NCBI GenBank assembly: GCA_015662325.1
Contig: DQUJ01000088.1
Location: 1 to 6,838, forward strand
DNA length: 6,838 nt
Source: Leucothrix mucor
Lineage (GTDB): Bacteria; Pseudomonadota; Gammaproteobacteria; Thiotrichales; Thiotrichaceae
Direction: 5' to 3'
A program made the position numbers and the translations under genes. Of this stretch, positions 1 through 6,641 are shown piece after piece (the stretch's first letter is position 1; every line of letters begins with the position of its first letter). The notes beneath the pieces were generated by a model. That model did not search any database and had not been told where the DNA came from. It saw only the letters and a list, made by a program, of their open reading frames with translations.

Positions 1-176
1 CCAATAACAACACCAAAAAGGAAGTTAGTAAATGAAACAATGCGTCGATGTATTATCGTGTCTTTCCTAAATAAAAAACCAACCAACAACATAATGGGGG
101 CTGAAAAAATTATTAAATGGAAAATAAAGGAGAATAGCGATAACAACATGCCCCCTATAAAACTAAAAAACTCCAT
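1..176 (-). CDS. Small hydrophobic membrane protein, partial (C-terminus beyond left edge)
   Basis: Reading leftward from an ATG at 176, 58 codons stay open to the window edge. A strong Shine-Dalgarno sequence (GGAGGG, 185-180) sits 3 nt before the ATG, which fixes the start. The visible protein opens MEFFSFIGGMLLSLF and is very rich in Phe, Leu and Ile. Residues about 5-36 form one long or two closely spaced membrane segments, broken around SAP (25-27). They are followed by a charged, probably cytoplasmic stretch with RKD (37-39) and HRR (43-45), and then a second hydrophobic stretch that leaves the window. This looks like a small multi-pass inner-membrane protein. I do not recognise a family and assign no function. 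It lies 144 bp downstream of the SulP gene in the same direction, so it could be co-transcribed or have its own promoter. The ribosome binding site and membrane-like composition support a real gene; the missing C-terminus limits confidence. Confidence 0.55.
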   Translation of the reverse strand, partial: MEFFSFIGGMLLSLFSFIFHLIIFSAPIMLLVGFLFRKDTIIHRRIVSFTNFLFGVVI

Positions 177-221
177 TTACCCTCCATGAAAACCTAGACC
201 AAACCTATACATAAACAGCTT

Positions 222-260
222 CTATCCCCTCCCCAACCTCCCCTTGCTAAATGGAGGGAG
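222..260. repeat. C/G-rich extragenic palindromic repeat, REP-like
   Basis: In the A+T-rich spacer between the SulP gene and the next minus-strand gene, this stretch stands out as C-rich then G-rich. It holds two tandem pyrimidine blocks (CCCCTCCCC and CCTCCCC) and then, after a loop around TTGCTAAAT, a purine block GGAGGGAG. CCTCC can pair with GGAGG, or CTCCC with GGGAG, giving two alternative short stems. The layout resembles the degenerate extragenic palindromes scattered through many proteobacterial genomes. Only one copy is visible, so calling it a dispersed repeat is inference. Confidence 0.35.
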
Positions 261-282
261 CTAAACAAGCCTTGTTTTTTCT

Positions 283-300
283 CAGGCTAGAATTAACCTG
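283..300 (-). other. Weak hairpin just downstream of the SulP stop codon
   Basis: On the minus strand CAGGTTA and TAGCCTG can form a 7-bp stem, one pair being G-U, around a 4-nt loop (ATTC). It starts about 20 nt after the SulP stop codon. It is followed by AGAAAAAA rather than a T run, so it is not a standard intrinsic terminator. It could stabilise the 3' end of the message or be chance. Confidence 0.2.
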
Positions 301-320
301 TCTTTCATTTATTCAAGCCT

Positions 321-2105
321 TTATACTTTTTTTATGCTTTCTTGAGTCGTAATCTCAACGGGTTTATGAGAAACCAGATGGCTAATATCAATTTGATTGC
401 CGTACTTTTCTTTAATCACTTTAAGCGCACGAACGCGTTTACCAAAGAAGTGTTCCTCGCCGATTACATCATATAACCCCGAACGTTTTAGCGCGTCTGT
501 TAGTTTGAATTTGGCGCGGGTGATATAAAATTCAATGCCTGCTTCTTTCAAGCCTTCGGACATATGTGTGAGCATTTCTTCACCCGTTACGTCGATTTGA
601 TCTACCGCTTCCAAATCTAAAATCAATACTTTTAATTCTGGTTTATCAGCAACCGCGTTGAGTAATTTTTTTTCTAGATAGCCTGCGTTGGCAAAGTACA
701 AATCGCCGTCATAACGATAAATAGCCAATGTACGGCTGGTTTCCATACCAAACTTTTGTGCATCTGTATAAAGCCCTTTTTCATCCATTGCTATTTCGGC
801 AAAGTGTGGGCGCATAGTGCGAGAAATATAAAAAACCATCGAAAGAATAACACCAATAAAAATGCCCCACTCCAAATGCGGTGCAAAATAAAGTGTTGTT
901 AAAAATACCGCTAAAGCAACAAAACCATCGTGTGGATTAACAGACCAGGCGTGTTTAAACGGCTGAAAATGAATCATACCAACAACCGCTACGATAATAA
1001 CGGCTGCCAAGGTTGATAGTGGTAAATAGTAAAGTAATGGCGTTAAGAATAATAAGGTAAGCCCCACAATCAAACCTGAAACGACTGCGGTAAAACCTGT
1101 TTTTGCGCCTGCATCAAAAGCGACCGCCGTACGTGAGAAAGAACCAGAAACAGCATAACCTTGTGTAACACCCGCCACCAAATTCGCCAAACCTTTGCCC
1201 ACCATTTCTTGATCGGCTGATAAATGCTGACGGGTTTTTGATGCCACGGCTTTAGCAATAGAAAATGCCTCTACAAAGCTGAGTAACGCGATCATAAACG
1301 CGGGCAATAAAAGGGCTTGAAAATGGTTAGCATCAATCGTTGGCACAATAAATGAGGGTAAGCCCGATTGAACCTCACCCACAATTTTTGCGCCTGTCGC
1401 ATCATAATGCGTTAACCATGATATGACCGTTGCAATCACAACCGTAAACAATACACCAGGTAATTTAGGGGTGAATTTCTTAAACAAAATCAATAACAAC
1501 AAAGAAAAACTTCCCATTAATAACGTAGGAAAATGAGTGCTATCAGGAATGGCGACAATCAAATTCCACAGGGTTTCATAAAGATGCGCACCAGGTTCTG
1601 GCTCTATGCCCAATATTTTCCCAACCTGTAAAGAACTAATCACAATGGCGGCAGCATTGGTAAAACCAATCACCACAGGATGTGATAAAAAATCAACTAA
1701 TATACCAAGGCGCAATAGCCCTAAGATTACTTGAATAACCCCCGCCATAATCGCCAACATTGCTGCATAAACAATGTATTGTTCAACACTTAGGCCTAAT
1801 GGAAGCAACGCGGCGGCACTCATTAAAGAAATAATCGCCACTGGCCCGTTTTGTAATTGCCGCGAAGAGCCAAACACCGCCGCCACAATCGGCACCAAAA
1901 ACGCGGCGTACAAACCCATCTGTGGTGGTAAGCCCGCCAGCTGGGCGTATGCCATCGACTGGGGAATTAGCACTAAGGCAACGGTAATGCCTGCAAGAAT
2001 ATCGGCTTTTAAGATCTGCGGATTTTTTAATTCAAAAATCCAATCAAGAAAAGGGGTAAAACGACTTTTGGTATCGTGAAAAAACTGTGACAAATAATTA
2101 TTCAT
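321..2105 (-). CDS. SulP/SLC26-family anion transporter with C-terminal STAS domain
   Basis: An inner-membrane transporter of 594 residues, full length for bacterial SulP proteins. The family moves anions such as sulfate, bicarbonate or C4-dicarboxylates by proton or sodium symport or by exchange; the substrate cannot be told here. Residues about 30-430 are the membrane domain (the family fold is 14 helices in two inverted repeats). They carry the SulP hallmark AYAQLAGLPPQMGLYAAF (52-69), GFTNAAAIVI (147-156) and GLANLVAGVTQGYAVSGSFSRTAV (305-328). Residues about 455-560 form a cytoplasmic STAS domain with DLEAVDQIDVTG (497-508), where Thr507 sits at the position that is Ser or Thr in anti-sigma-factor antagonists. 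The ATG lies 3 nt after the gloA stop, and no Shine-Dalgarno sequence is visible in the gloA 3' end, so translation is probably coupled to gloA. Family assignment is firm; the substrate is open. Confidence 0.95.
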   Translation of the reverse strand: MNNYLSQFFHDTKSRFTPFLDWIFELKNPQILKADILAGITVALVLIPQSMAYAQLAGLPPQMGLYAAFLVPIVAAVFGSSRQLQNGPVAIISLMSAAALLPLGLSVEQYIVYAAMLAIMAGVIQVILGLLRLGILVDFLSHPVVIGFTNAAAIVISSLQVGKILGIEPEPGAHLYETLWNLIVAIPDSTHFPTLLMGSFSLLLLILFKKFTPKLPGVLFTVVIATVISWLTHYDATGAKIVGEVQSGLPSFIVPTIDANHFQALLLPAFMIALLSFVEAFSIAKAVASKTRQHLSADQEMVGKGLANLVAGVTQGYAVSGSFSRTAVAFDAGAKTGFTAVVSGLIVGLTLLFLTPLLYYLPLSTLAAVIIVAVVGMIHFQPFKHAWSVNPHDGFVALAVFLTTLYFAPHLEWGIFIGVILSMVFYISRTMRPHFAEIAMDEKGLYTDAQKFGMETSRTLAIYRYDGDLYFANAGYLEKKLLNAVADKPELKVLILDLEAVDQIDVTGEEMLTHMSEGLKEAGIEFYITRAKFKLTDALKRSGLYDVIGEEHFFGKRVRALKVIKEKYGNQIDISHLVSHKPVEITTQESIKKV

Positions 2106-2108
2106 ATA

Positions 2109-2492
2109 TTATGCGCGACCAATCAATTCTATTTGATAACCATCAGGGTCTTCTAAAAACGCAATAATCGTATCGCCCGCATTCATCGGCCCTGCTTCAC
2201 GTATGATTTTTCCGCCGACCTGCTTCATTTTTTCGCACGCCTCATACACATCGGGCACACCAATCGCGATATGACCAAAAGCTGTGCCTATTTCATATTC
2301 TTCCACACCCCAGTTATAAGTAAGTTCAAGCACAGTGTTATTGGCTTCATCGCCATAACCCAGAAACGCCAGGGTAAACTTTCCATCGGGGTATTCTTTT
2401 CGGCGTAGCTCTGTCATATCTAACACTTGCGTGTAAAAAGTGATGGATTTTTCTAAGTCTCCTACGCGGAGCATGGTGTGTAATATTCTCAT
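2109..2492 (-). CDS. gloA: Lactoylglutathione lyase (glyoxalase I), bacterial Ni-type
   Basis: Cytosolic glyoxalase I isomerises the hemithioacetal of methylglyoxal and glutathione to S-lactoylglutathione, the first step of methylglyoxal detoxification. The 127-residue protein has two beta-alpha-beta-beta-beta modules (about 1-58 and 70-125). It opens [20 protein letters not shown] and keeps [20 protein letters not shown] (55-74) and [10 protein letters not shown] (114-123). His5, Glu56, His74 and Glu122 match the metal ligands of E. coli GloA in identity and numbering. The absence of the extra segments seen in the longer zinc enzymes fits the nickel-dependent bacterial class. The start is supported by AGGAA (2506-2502), 9 nt upstream of the ATG. 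The protein is a few residues shorter than E. coli GloA, the difference lying at the C-terminus. The SulP gene follows after 3 nt, so the two form one transcription unit. The glutathione-dependent reaction implies a glutathione-making host. Confidence 0.97.
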   Translation of the reverse strand: MRILHTMLRVGDLEKSITFYTQVLDMTELRRKEYPDGKFTLAFLGYGDEANNTVLELTYNWGVEEYEIGTAFGHIAIGVPDVYEACEKMKQVGGKIIREAGPMNAGDTIIAFLEDPDGYQIELIGRA

Positions 2493-2514
2493 TATTTGCT
2501 ATTCCTAGCCCACG

Positions 2515-2653
2515 TTAGTCAGGGCTTAAATCCTTCATTAAAAACTTCTTATCAGATGATAATTGAATGGCTTCTAAAAGCGACCCAGTGGCGGGCAGAT
2601 AAAAGCCAATCTGCTTAGTCAATAAAAGCTAATATGATTATTACTGTCTTCAT
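2515..2653 (-). pseudogene. Possible small frameshifted gene between the asparaginase-like gene and gloA
   Basis: An ATG at 2653, preceded by a Shine-Dalgarno-like GGGG 5 nt upstream, starts MKTVIIILAFID and then hits a stop. In the next frame the sequence stays open from just after a TAG, through the point where the first frame ends, to a TAA at 2515-2517. That second part reads LTKQIGFYLPATGSLLEAIQ followed by LSSDKKFLMKDLSPD, with protein-like composition. Removing one base near 2620 would join both parts into a protein of about 45 residues, with a short hydrophobic N-terminus and a soluble tail. It could be a decayed small gene, a sequencing error in a real one, or a 34-codon ORF from a TTG within the second part. 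I do not recognise a family. The stretch is short, so chance remains a real alternative. Confidence 0.3.
2595..2614. repeat. Perfect 6-bp inverted repeat in the asparaginase-gloA spacer
   Basis: GCAGAT and ATCTGC flank an 8-nt loop (AAAAGCCA). The hairpin lies about 70 nt after the asparaginase stop codon on the minus strand and is followed there by CCGCC, not a T run. It is therefore not a typical intrinsic terminator. It falls inside the possible frameshifted small gene, so it may simply be coding sequence. Confidence 0.2.
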
Positions 2654-2681
2654 GTTTACCCCAAAATCACTAAACTGTTAA

Positions 2682-3182
2682 TTATTTAGTAGCCTCAAAA
2701 ACACCCCGCTCTCTATTCTTCTCCACCTTATTCCATTCAAACACATTGCCATTCATCGCAATATAAACCCCATGATCTAATGTTTGTACAGATGCCAAAG
2801 CAAAACCTACATTAAACATCGCATCGGAATGTTTAAACACAAACGGCACCATCGCGCCGACGATTACAATGGTTTTATCTAGTAGATTATTTAGAATAGC
2901 CTCACCCAACACTTTGGCTGTTTCCACCATCGTGTCCGTGCCGTGGGTAATAATTATTTTATCTTCTACTGTTTTAATACAGGCGTTTAGAATCTCTTGC
3001 CTATCCGCATCATCCATTTGCAGGCTATCTTTCAGCATCAGCTGTTCGATATTAATATCGGCACGATTACGCCCCAGTTCAAATAAATCAGGGATATGGG
3101 TTTTGGTAAAATCCAACTCACCGTTTGATTCGTTATAGCTTTTGTCGATTGTTCCGCCAGTTAACAGTAGTTTTATACTCAT
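2682..3182 (-). CDS. Single-domain asparaginase-like protein (asparaginase N-terminal domain only)
   Basis: The 166-residue protein matches the N-terminal catalytic domain of the L-asparaginase/glutaminase family, which hydrolyses Asn or Gln to the acid plus ammonia. Classic members are about 330 residues and have a second domain, absent here. Visible motifs are LLLTGGTID (5-13) with nucleophile-position Thr11, IITHGTDTMVETA (77-89) with Thr82 and Asp83, VGAMVP (108-113), and a final WNKVEKNRERGVF (150-162). By spacing to the following Gly-[V]-Phe, Lys155 in that segment takes the place of the catalytic lysine. The Thr-Thr-Asp-Lys set is therefore complete although the protein is half length. 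No signal peptide is seen, so it is probably cytosolic. The ATG at 3182 has a modest AGAG 6 nt upstream; no other start fits the TGGTI motif as well. The protein ends naturally at TAA, so this is probably a compact family variant rather than a broken gene. Activity and substrate are unproven. Confidence 0.85.
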   Translation of the reverse strand: MSIKLLLTGGTIDKSYNESNGELDFTKTHIPDLFELGRNRADINIEQLMLKDSLQMDDADRQEILNACIKTVEDKIIITHGTDTMVETAKVLGEAILNNLLDKTIVIVGAMVPFVFKHSDAMFNVGFALASVQTLDHGVYIAMNGNVFEWNKVEKNRERGVFEATK

Positions 3183-3206
3183 TACGCACTCTAAATGATT
3201 TGTTTA

Positions 3207-3363
3207 GAGATCTTTGCACGAGAGGCACGACGAATTAAAATACTTAAACTCTCCCTAATTTCCATAAAAATCGGTCAATAGCCCTGCTATTACCCTCGTT
3301 TTTAAGAAAAACAGGAAAAATTACGTTATTTTTACTCTCGCCATATTCTCGTGCAAAGATCTC
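3207..3363. mobile_element. 157-bp MITE-like element with perfect 17-bp terminal inverted repeats
   Basis: GAGATCTTTGCACGAGA (3207-3223) recurs as its exact reverse complement at 3347-3363. The interior is A+T-rich and has no worthwhile ORF. The arms keep partial complementarity inward and meet in a second palindrome at 3265-3304, so the element could fold into one long imperfect hairpin. Size, perfect ends and lack of a transposase fit a miniature inverted-repeat transposable element or an internally deleted insertion sequence. Ends beginning GAGA-CTTTGCA recall IS5-family elements, but I make that link from memory only. No clean target duplication is seen: TTTA precedes the left end and AATTTAG follows the right. 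The element fills most of the space between two divergent genes and ends only 24 bp before the asparaginase start codon, so it must affect, or supply, that gene's promoter. Confidence 0.75.
3265..3304. repeat. Central palindrome of the inverted-repeat element
   Basis: AATAGC (3277-3282) pairs with GCTATT (3286-3291) around a 3-nt loop. GGT/ACC pairs lie outside it with one bulged C, and TAAAAA (3265-3270) matches TTTTTA (3299-3304) further out. The axis lies near 3284-3285, almost exactly the midpoint of the terminal repeats, which shows that the whole element is one nested palindrome. The plus-strand copy ends in five T's but is interrupted by unpaired bases before them, so a terminator role is weak. 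Confidence 0.5.
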
Positions 3364-3382
3364 AATTTAGTTTTTGATTAGG

Positions 3383-3412
3383 TTGGATATTATCATCATA
3401 GCTCGCTATTAT
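3383..3412 (+). promoter_or_regulatory. Candidate sigma70 promoter for the ABC transporter operon
   Basis: TTGGAT (3383-3388) and TATTAT (3407-3412) are separated by 18 bp, between the right end of the inverted-repeat element and the binding-protein gene. Transcription would start near 3419, giving a leader of about 25 nt. In A+T-rich DNA such matches are common, so this is a suggestion only. Confidence 0.3.
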
Positions 3413-3443
3413 TAACGGATAATTTTTCTGGGCTAATAACTTG

Positions 3444-5663
3444 ATGTCAAACAGGTTTATATTTCTTATCACTTGTTTCTGCTGGGCAACGGTTTCCGTC
3501 AACGCGGATAACTGGAATAATCCGCACCCCGCTACAAAAGCAAAACAAGATGTTTTATTTTCATCTTTCTCTTTGCCCCCCAAACACCTTGACCCTGTCA
3601 TTTCTTACAGCTCCAACGAATGGGCGATTATAAGCCATGTTTACGAGCCGCCATTACAATATAACTATCTAAAACGTCCCTATGAGCTTGAGCCGTTAAC
3701 GCTAACGCAAATGCCATCTGTGCGTTATTTAGATAAAGAAAACAATGAAGTTGATAAAGATTCATCCGCCGTTGTTTTTTCTGAATACACACTCACACTT
3801 CGTGATGATATTACGTTCCAAAACCACCCTTCTTTCACGAAGGATAATGAAGAAAAGCTTTTATACGGCAATCTCAATGAAACCCAAATAGCAGACATTT
3901 CTAGCCTTGATGATTTTAAGAAGACAGCATCGCGTGGTCTACTTGCATCGGATTATGAATACGCCATCAAGCGCATGGCGGTACGCCAGTATCACTCGCC
4001 TATTTTAGATACCATGACAGAATATGTGGTGGGGCTTAGCGAATATTCAAAAGAGATTACAGCGTTTGCCAAGCAAAAGAAAAAAGATAAGCAACTGCTT
4101 GATTTACGCTCACACAAAATCTCTGGCGTAACGGCGGTGGATGACCATACCCTCCGTATAAAAATTAAAGGGCATTACCCGCAGTTTTTATATTGGCTTA
4201 GTATGAATTTCTTTGCGCCAATTCCGTGGGAAGCGGATTTGTTTTATCAACAACCTGCGCTGATAAAAAAGAACTTAACGCTCAACTGGTTTCCTGTCGG
4301 TACAGGTCCTTATATGCTGGTTGAAAATAACCCCAACAAGCAAATGCGTTTACTTAAAAACCCTAATTATCATGATGATTTTTATCCTAAAATTAGCGCA
4401 GAAGAAGCCAAGAAATCCGCTGTTCCCGCAGAACTTTTAAAGGATGCGGGGCAAAAAATGCCCTTTATTAATGAAGTCATTTATTCGCTAGAAAAAGAAA
4501 GCATTCCCCTCTGGAATAAATTTCTACAAGGCTATTACGATGCATCTGGCATTAGCTCGGAATCTTTTGATCAAGTCGTCCAAGTGTCTAGCTCTGGCGC
4601 AATGGGCTTGAGCCAAGAGATGAAAGATAAAGGAATCTCACTGCGTGGTTCAATACAGCCCACCGTGTATTACATGGCATTCAATATGGTTGACCCCGTG
4701 ATTGGTGGCTACACCGAATCAGCAAAAAAACTACGCCAAGCGATTAGTATTGCGATTGATCAAGAAGAGTATATTTCTATTTTTAGAAACGAACGCGGGC
4801 TTGCCGCACAGGGGCCCATTCCACCGGGCATTTTCGGTCACAAAAAAGATCAAGCAGGCACTAACACCGTTGTTTATAACTGGAAAAATGGCGAACGGGT
4901 ACGCAAACCACTGGATGATGCCAAAAAACTCATGGCAGAAGCGGGCTACCCAAACGGCGTAGCTAAAGATACGGGCAAACCACTCACCCTTTATTATGAT
5001 TCGGCTTCCAGTGGCCCCGATAGTCGCGCCGAAATGGACTGGTATCGTAAACAGTTTTCTAAACTGGGCATTCAATTAGTCATTCGTGCGACTGATTACA
5101 ATCGCTTTCAAGATAAAGTGCGCAAGGCTAAAACCCAGATTTTCTCATGGGGCTGGAATGCTGATTACCCCGACCCCGAAAACTTCCTGTTTTTACTTTA
5201 CGGTGGTAACGCAACGTCTAACACTAATGGCAGTGGCATCAATAGTTCCAACTATCAAAACCCAGAATTTGATAAGCTGTTTGATGAAATTAAAACCATG
5301 GAGAACAGCCCAGAACGATTGAGTAAAGTGAAACAAATGATCCAAATCGCCCGCCAAGATTCTCCGTGGGTGTGGGGCTTTCATCCTAAATCAATGGGTT
5401 TATTTCATAGCTGGTACGGCAATGTTTTACCCAATGATATGGCAAACAATACCTTAAAGTACAAACGTATTAATGGTGATAAACGCGTTGCTAAACAACA
5501 AAAATGGAACAAACCTGTTATCTGGCCTTTAGCCATTTTTGTGCTGTTTATTTTATTGTCAATCTATCCGCTTTATCGTGCTTATCAATCACGTCAAAAA
5601 GCGGTTGTAAACAACGCCAATAACAACGCCAGCAACAAGAATAAAAAAGAGGAAGTCGCTTAA
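3444..5663 (+). CDS. Membrane-anchored peptide-type ABC transporter solute-binding protein (family 5)
   Basis: This large family-5 solute-binding protein (SBP_bac_5) is the periplasmic receptor of a peptide/oligopeptide-class ABC importer. Numbered from the ATG at 3444 it has 739 residues; a TTG directly before (3441) would add one. The ATG suits the signal peptide best, although the Shine-Dalgarno signal is poor (GGG at 3430-3432). Residues 1-21 (MSNRFIFLITCFCWATVSVNA) look like a Sec signal peptide cleaved after VNA, with no proper lipobox. Family marks are GTGPY (286-290), LRQAISIAID (430-439) and WGWNADYPDPENF (569-581). Typical members have 500-600 residues; the extra length includes a charged segment around 315-340 and the C-terminus. 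Residues about 691-712 (WPLAIFVLFILLSIYPLY) form a transmembrane helix followed by a basic, Asn/Lys-rich tail, so the receptor is probably anchored in the inner membrane. The permease gene starts directly after its stop codon. The ligand is unknown; peptides are likely. Confidence 0.93.
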   Translation: MSNRFIFLITCFCWATVSVNADNWNNPHPATKAKQDVLFSSFSLPPKHLDPVISYSSNEWAIISHVYEPPLQYNYLKRPYELEPLTLTQMPSVRYLDKENNEVDKDSSAVVFSEYTLTLRDDITFQNHPSFTKDNEEKLLYGNLNETQIADISSLDDFKKTASRGLLASDYEYAIKRMAVRQYHSPILDTMTEYVVGLSEYSKEITAFAKQKKKDKQLLDLRSHKISGVTAVDDHTLRIKIKGHYPQFLYWLSMNFFAPIPWEADLFYQQPALIKKNLTLNWFPVGTGPYMLVENNPNKQMRLLKNPNYHDDFYPKISAEEAKKSAVPAELLKDAGQKMPFINEVIYSLEKESIPLWNKFLQGYYDASGISSESFDQVVQVSSSGAMGLSQEMKDKGISLRGSIQPTVYYMAFNMVDPVIGGYTESAKKLRQAISIAIDQEEYISIFRNERGLAAQGPIPPGIFGHKKDQAGTNTVVYNWKNGERVRKPLDDAKKLMAEAGYPNGVAKDTGKPLTLYYDSASSGPDSRAEMDWYRKQFSKLGIQLVIRATDYNRFQDKVRKAKTQIFSWGWNADYPDPENFLFLLYGGNATSNTNGSGINSSNYQNPEFDKLFDEIKTMENSPERLSKVKQMIQIARQDSPWVWGFHPKSMGLFHSWYGNVLPNDMANNTLKYKRINGDKRVAKQQKWNKPVIWPLAIFVLFILLSIYPLYRAYQSRQKAVVNNANNNASNKNKKEEVA

Positions 5664-6641
5664 ATGTTAGCTTATATTATCCGACGCATTTTATACGCGA
5701 TTCCTATTTTAATCGGGGTCAACCTGATTACTTTTATTTTATTTTTTATGGTGAATACGCCCGACGATATGGCACGTGCGCAACTCGGTGCAAAACAAGT
5801 CACACCTGAATTAATTAACTCTTGGAAAGTAGAACGCGGTTATGACAAACCTTTATTTATCAACGCGAAAGCAAGCGGTATTAGCAAACTAAGTGATACT
5901 TTGTTTGTGCAAGAATCCCTAAAGCTTTTCATGTTTGATTTTGGCGCATCCGATGCAGGGCGTAATATCGGCAACGATATTAAAGAACGAATGTGGCCTT
6001 CTTTAGAGCTTGCCTTACCCACGTTTATTATTGCGCTGATTACCAATATTTCATTGGCTTTATTATTAGTGCTGTTTCGTGGTTCGATGCTAGATACCAG
6101 CATGATGATTGTGGCGGTGATGATAATGTCGGTCTCTGGTCTATTTTATATTATCGCAGGGCAAGTATTGTTTAGTAAAGTGTGGCACTGGGTGCCTATT
6201 TCTGGTTTTGAATCGGGCTGGGGCGGGCTTAAATTTATTATTCTACCCGTGATGATCGGCGTGTTTTCTGGCATCGGTTCTGGCGTACGTTGGTATCGTA
6301 GTATCTTCTTAGAGCAAATTAATCAAGACTACGTTCGCACCGCGCGCGCTAAAGGTTTATCCGAAATTAAAGTCTTGTTTGGGCATGTGTTGCGTAACGG
6401 CATGTTGCCTATTTTAACGGGCGTGGTTGTCGTCATCCCTACCCTGTTTATGGGTAGTTTGATTATGGAATCTTTCTTCGGCATTCCTGGTTTGGGAAGT
6501 TACACGATAGATGCCATTAATTCACAAGATTTCGCAATTGTAAAAGCAATGGTGTTTTTGGGGGCGGTGCTTTATATCATCGGTCTTATTCTTACCGATA
6601 TTTCTTATACCTTGTTTGATCCACGGGTGAAGCTATCATGA
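5664..6641 (+). CDS. DppB-type inner-membrane permease of peptide-class ABC transporter
   Basis: This 325-residue permease (BPD_transp_1) forms half of the transmembrane channel of the importer served by the preceding binding protein. It begins MLAYIIRRILYAIPILIGVN, the usual start of DppB/OppB/YejB proteins, with a first helix at about 9-30. A periplasmic stretch follows (about 31-110) that includes the typical ERGYDKPLF (57-65). The remaining helices lie at about 115-138, 145-170, 190-208, 248-268 and 290-312. The ATPase-docking EAA loop is DYVRTARAKG (222-231), and the C-terminus LFDPRVKLS is classic for the family. The ATG follows the binding-protein TAA with no gap. Its Shine-Dalgarno GAGGA (5649-5653) lies inside the upstream gene, indicating co-transcription and coupled translation. 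Length is normal. Whether it is closer to Yej or Dpp cannot be settled without alignment. Confidence 0.95.
   Translation: MLAYIIRRILYAIPILIGVNLITFILFFMVNTPDDMARAQLGAKQVTPELINSWKVERGYDKPLFINAKASGISKLSDTLFVQESLKLFMFDFGASDAGRNIGNDIKERMWPSLELALPTFIIALITNISLALLLVLFRGSMLDTSMMIVAVMIMSVSGLFYIIAGQVLFSKVWHWVPISGFESGWGGLKFIILPVMIGVFSGIGSGVRWYRSIFLEQINQDYVRTARAKGLSEIKVLFGHVLRNGMLPILTGVVVVIPTLFMGSLIMESFFGIPGLGSYTIDAINSQDFAIVKAMVFLGAVLYIIGLILTDISYTLFDPRVKLS

Noticed and set aside
263..280. Perfect AAACAAG/CTTGTTT hairpin followed by a T run on the plus strand, terminator-like.
   Set aside because: No plus-strand gene lies upstream, the stem is short and A+T-rich with almost no loop, and on the minus strand, where the genes are, it is preceded by A's and has no T tail.
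1774..2079. Open frame of 101 codons on the plus strand opposite the SulP gene.
   Set aside because: The minus strand here encodes the conserved SulP motif and helices; the plus frame is an antisense by-product.
2869..3138. Open frame of 89 codons on the plus strand.
   Set aside because: It lies wholly inside the asparaginase-like gene on the opposite strand, whose catalytic motifs are clear, and its own translation resembles no protein.
3207..3363. The inverted repeats as a transcription-factor operator or a bidirectional terminator.
   Set aside because: The arms are 123 bp apart and 17 bp long, more like transposon ends; the internal stem is broken before its T run. A regulatory by-effect remains possible.
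3362..3601. Minus-strand open frame of 79 codons overlapping the start of the binding protein.
   Set aside because: It is antisense to the signal peptide region and would read into the inverted-repeat element; no family features are seen.
4731..5075. Open frame of 114 codons on the minus strand inside the binding-protein gene.
   Set aside because: It is antisense to conserved family-5 sequence and has no ribosome binding site or recognisable domain.
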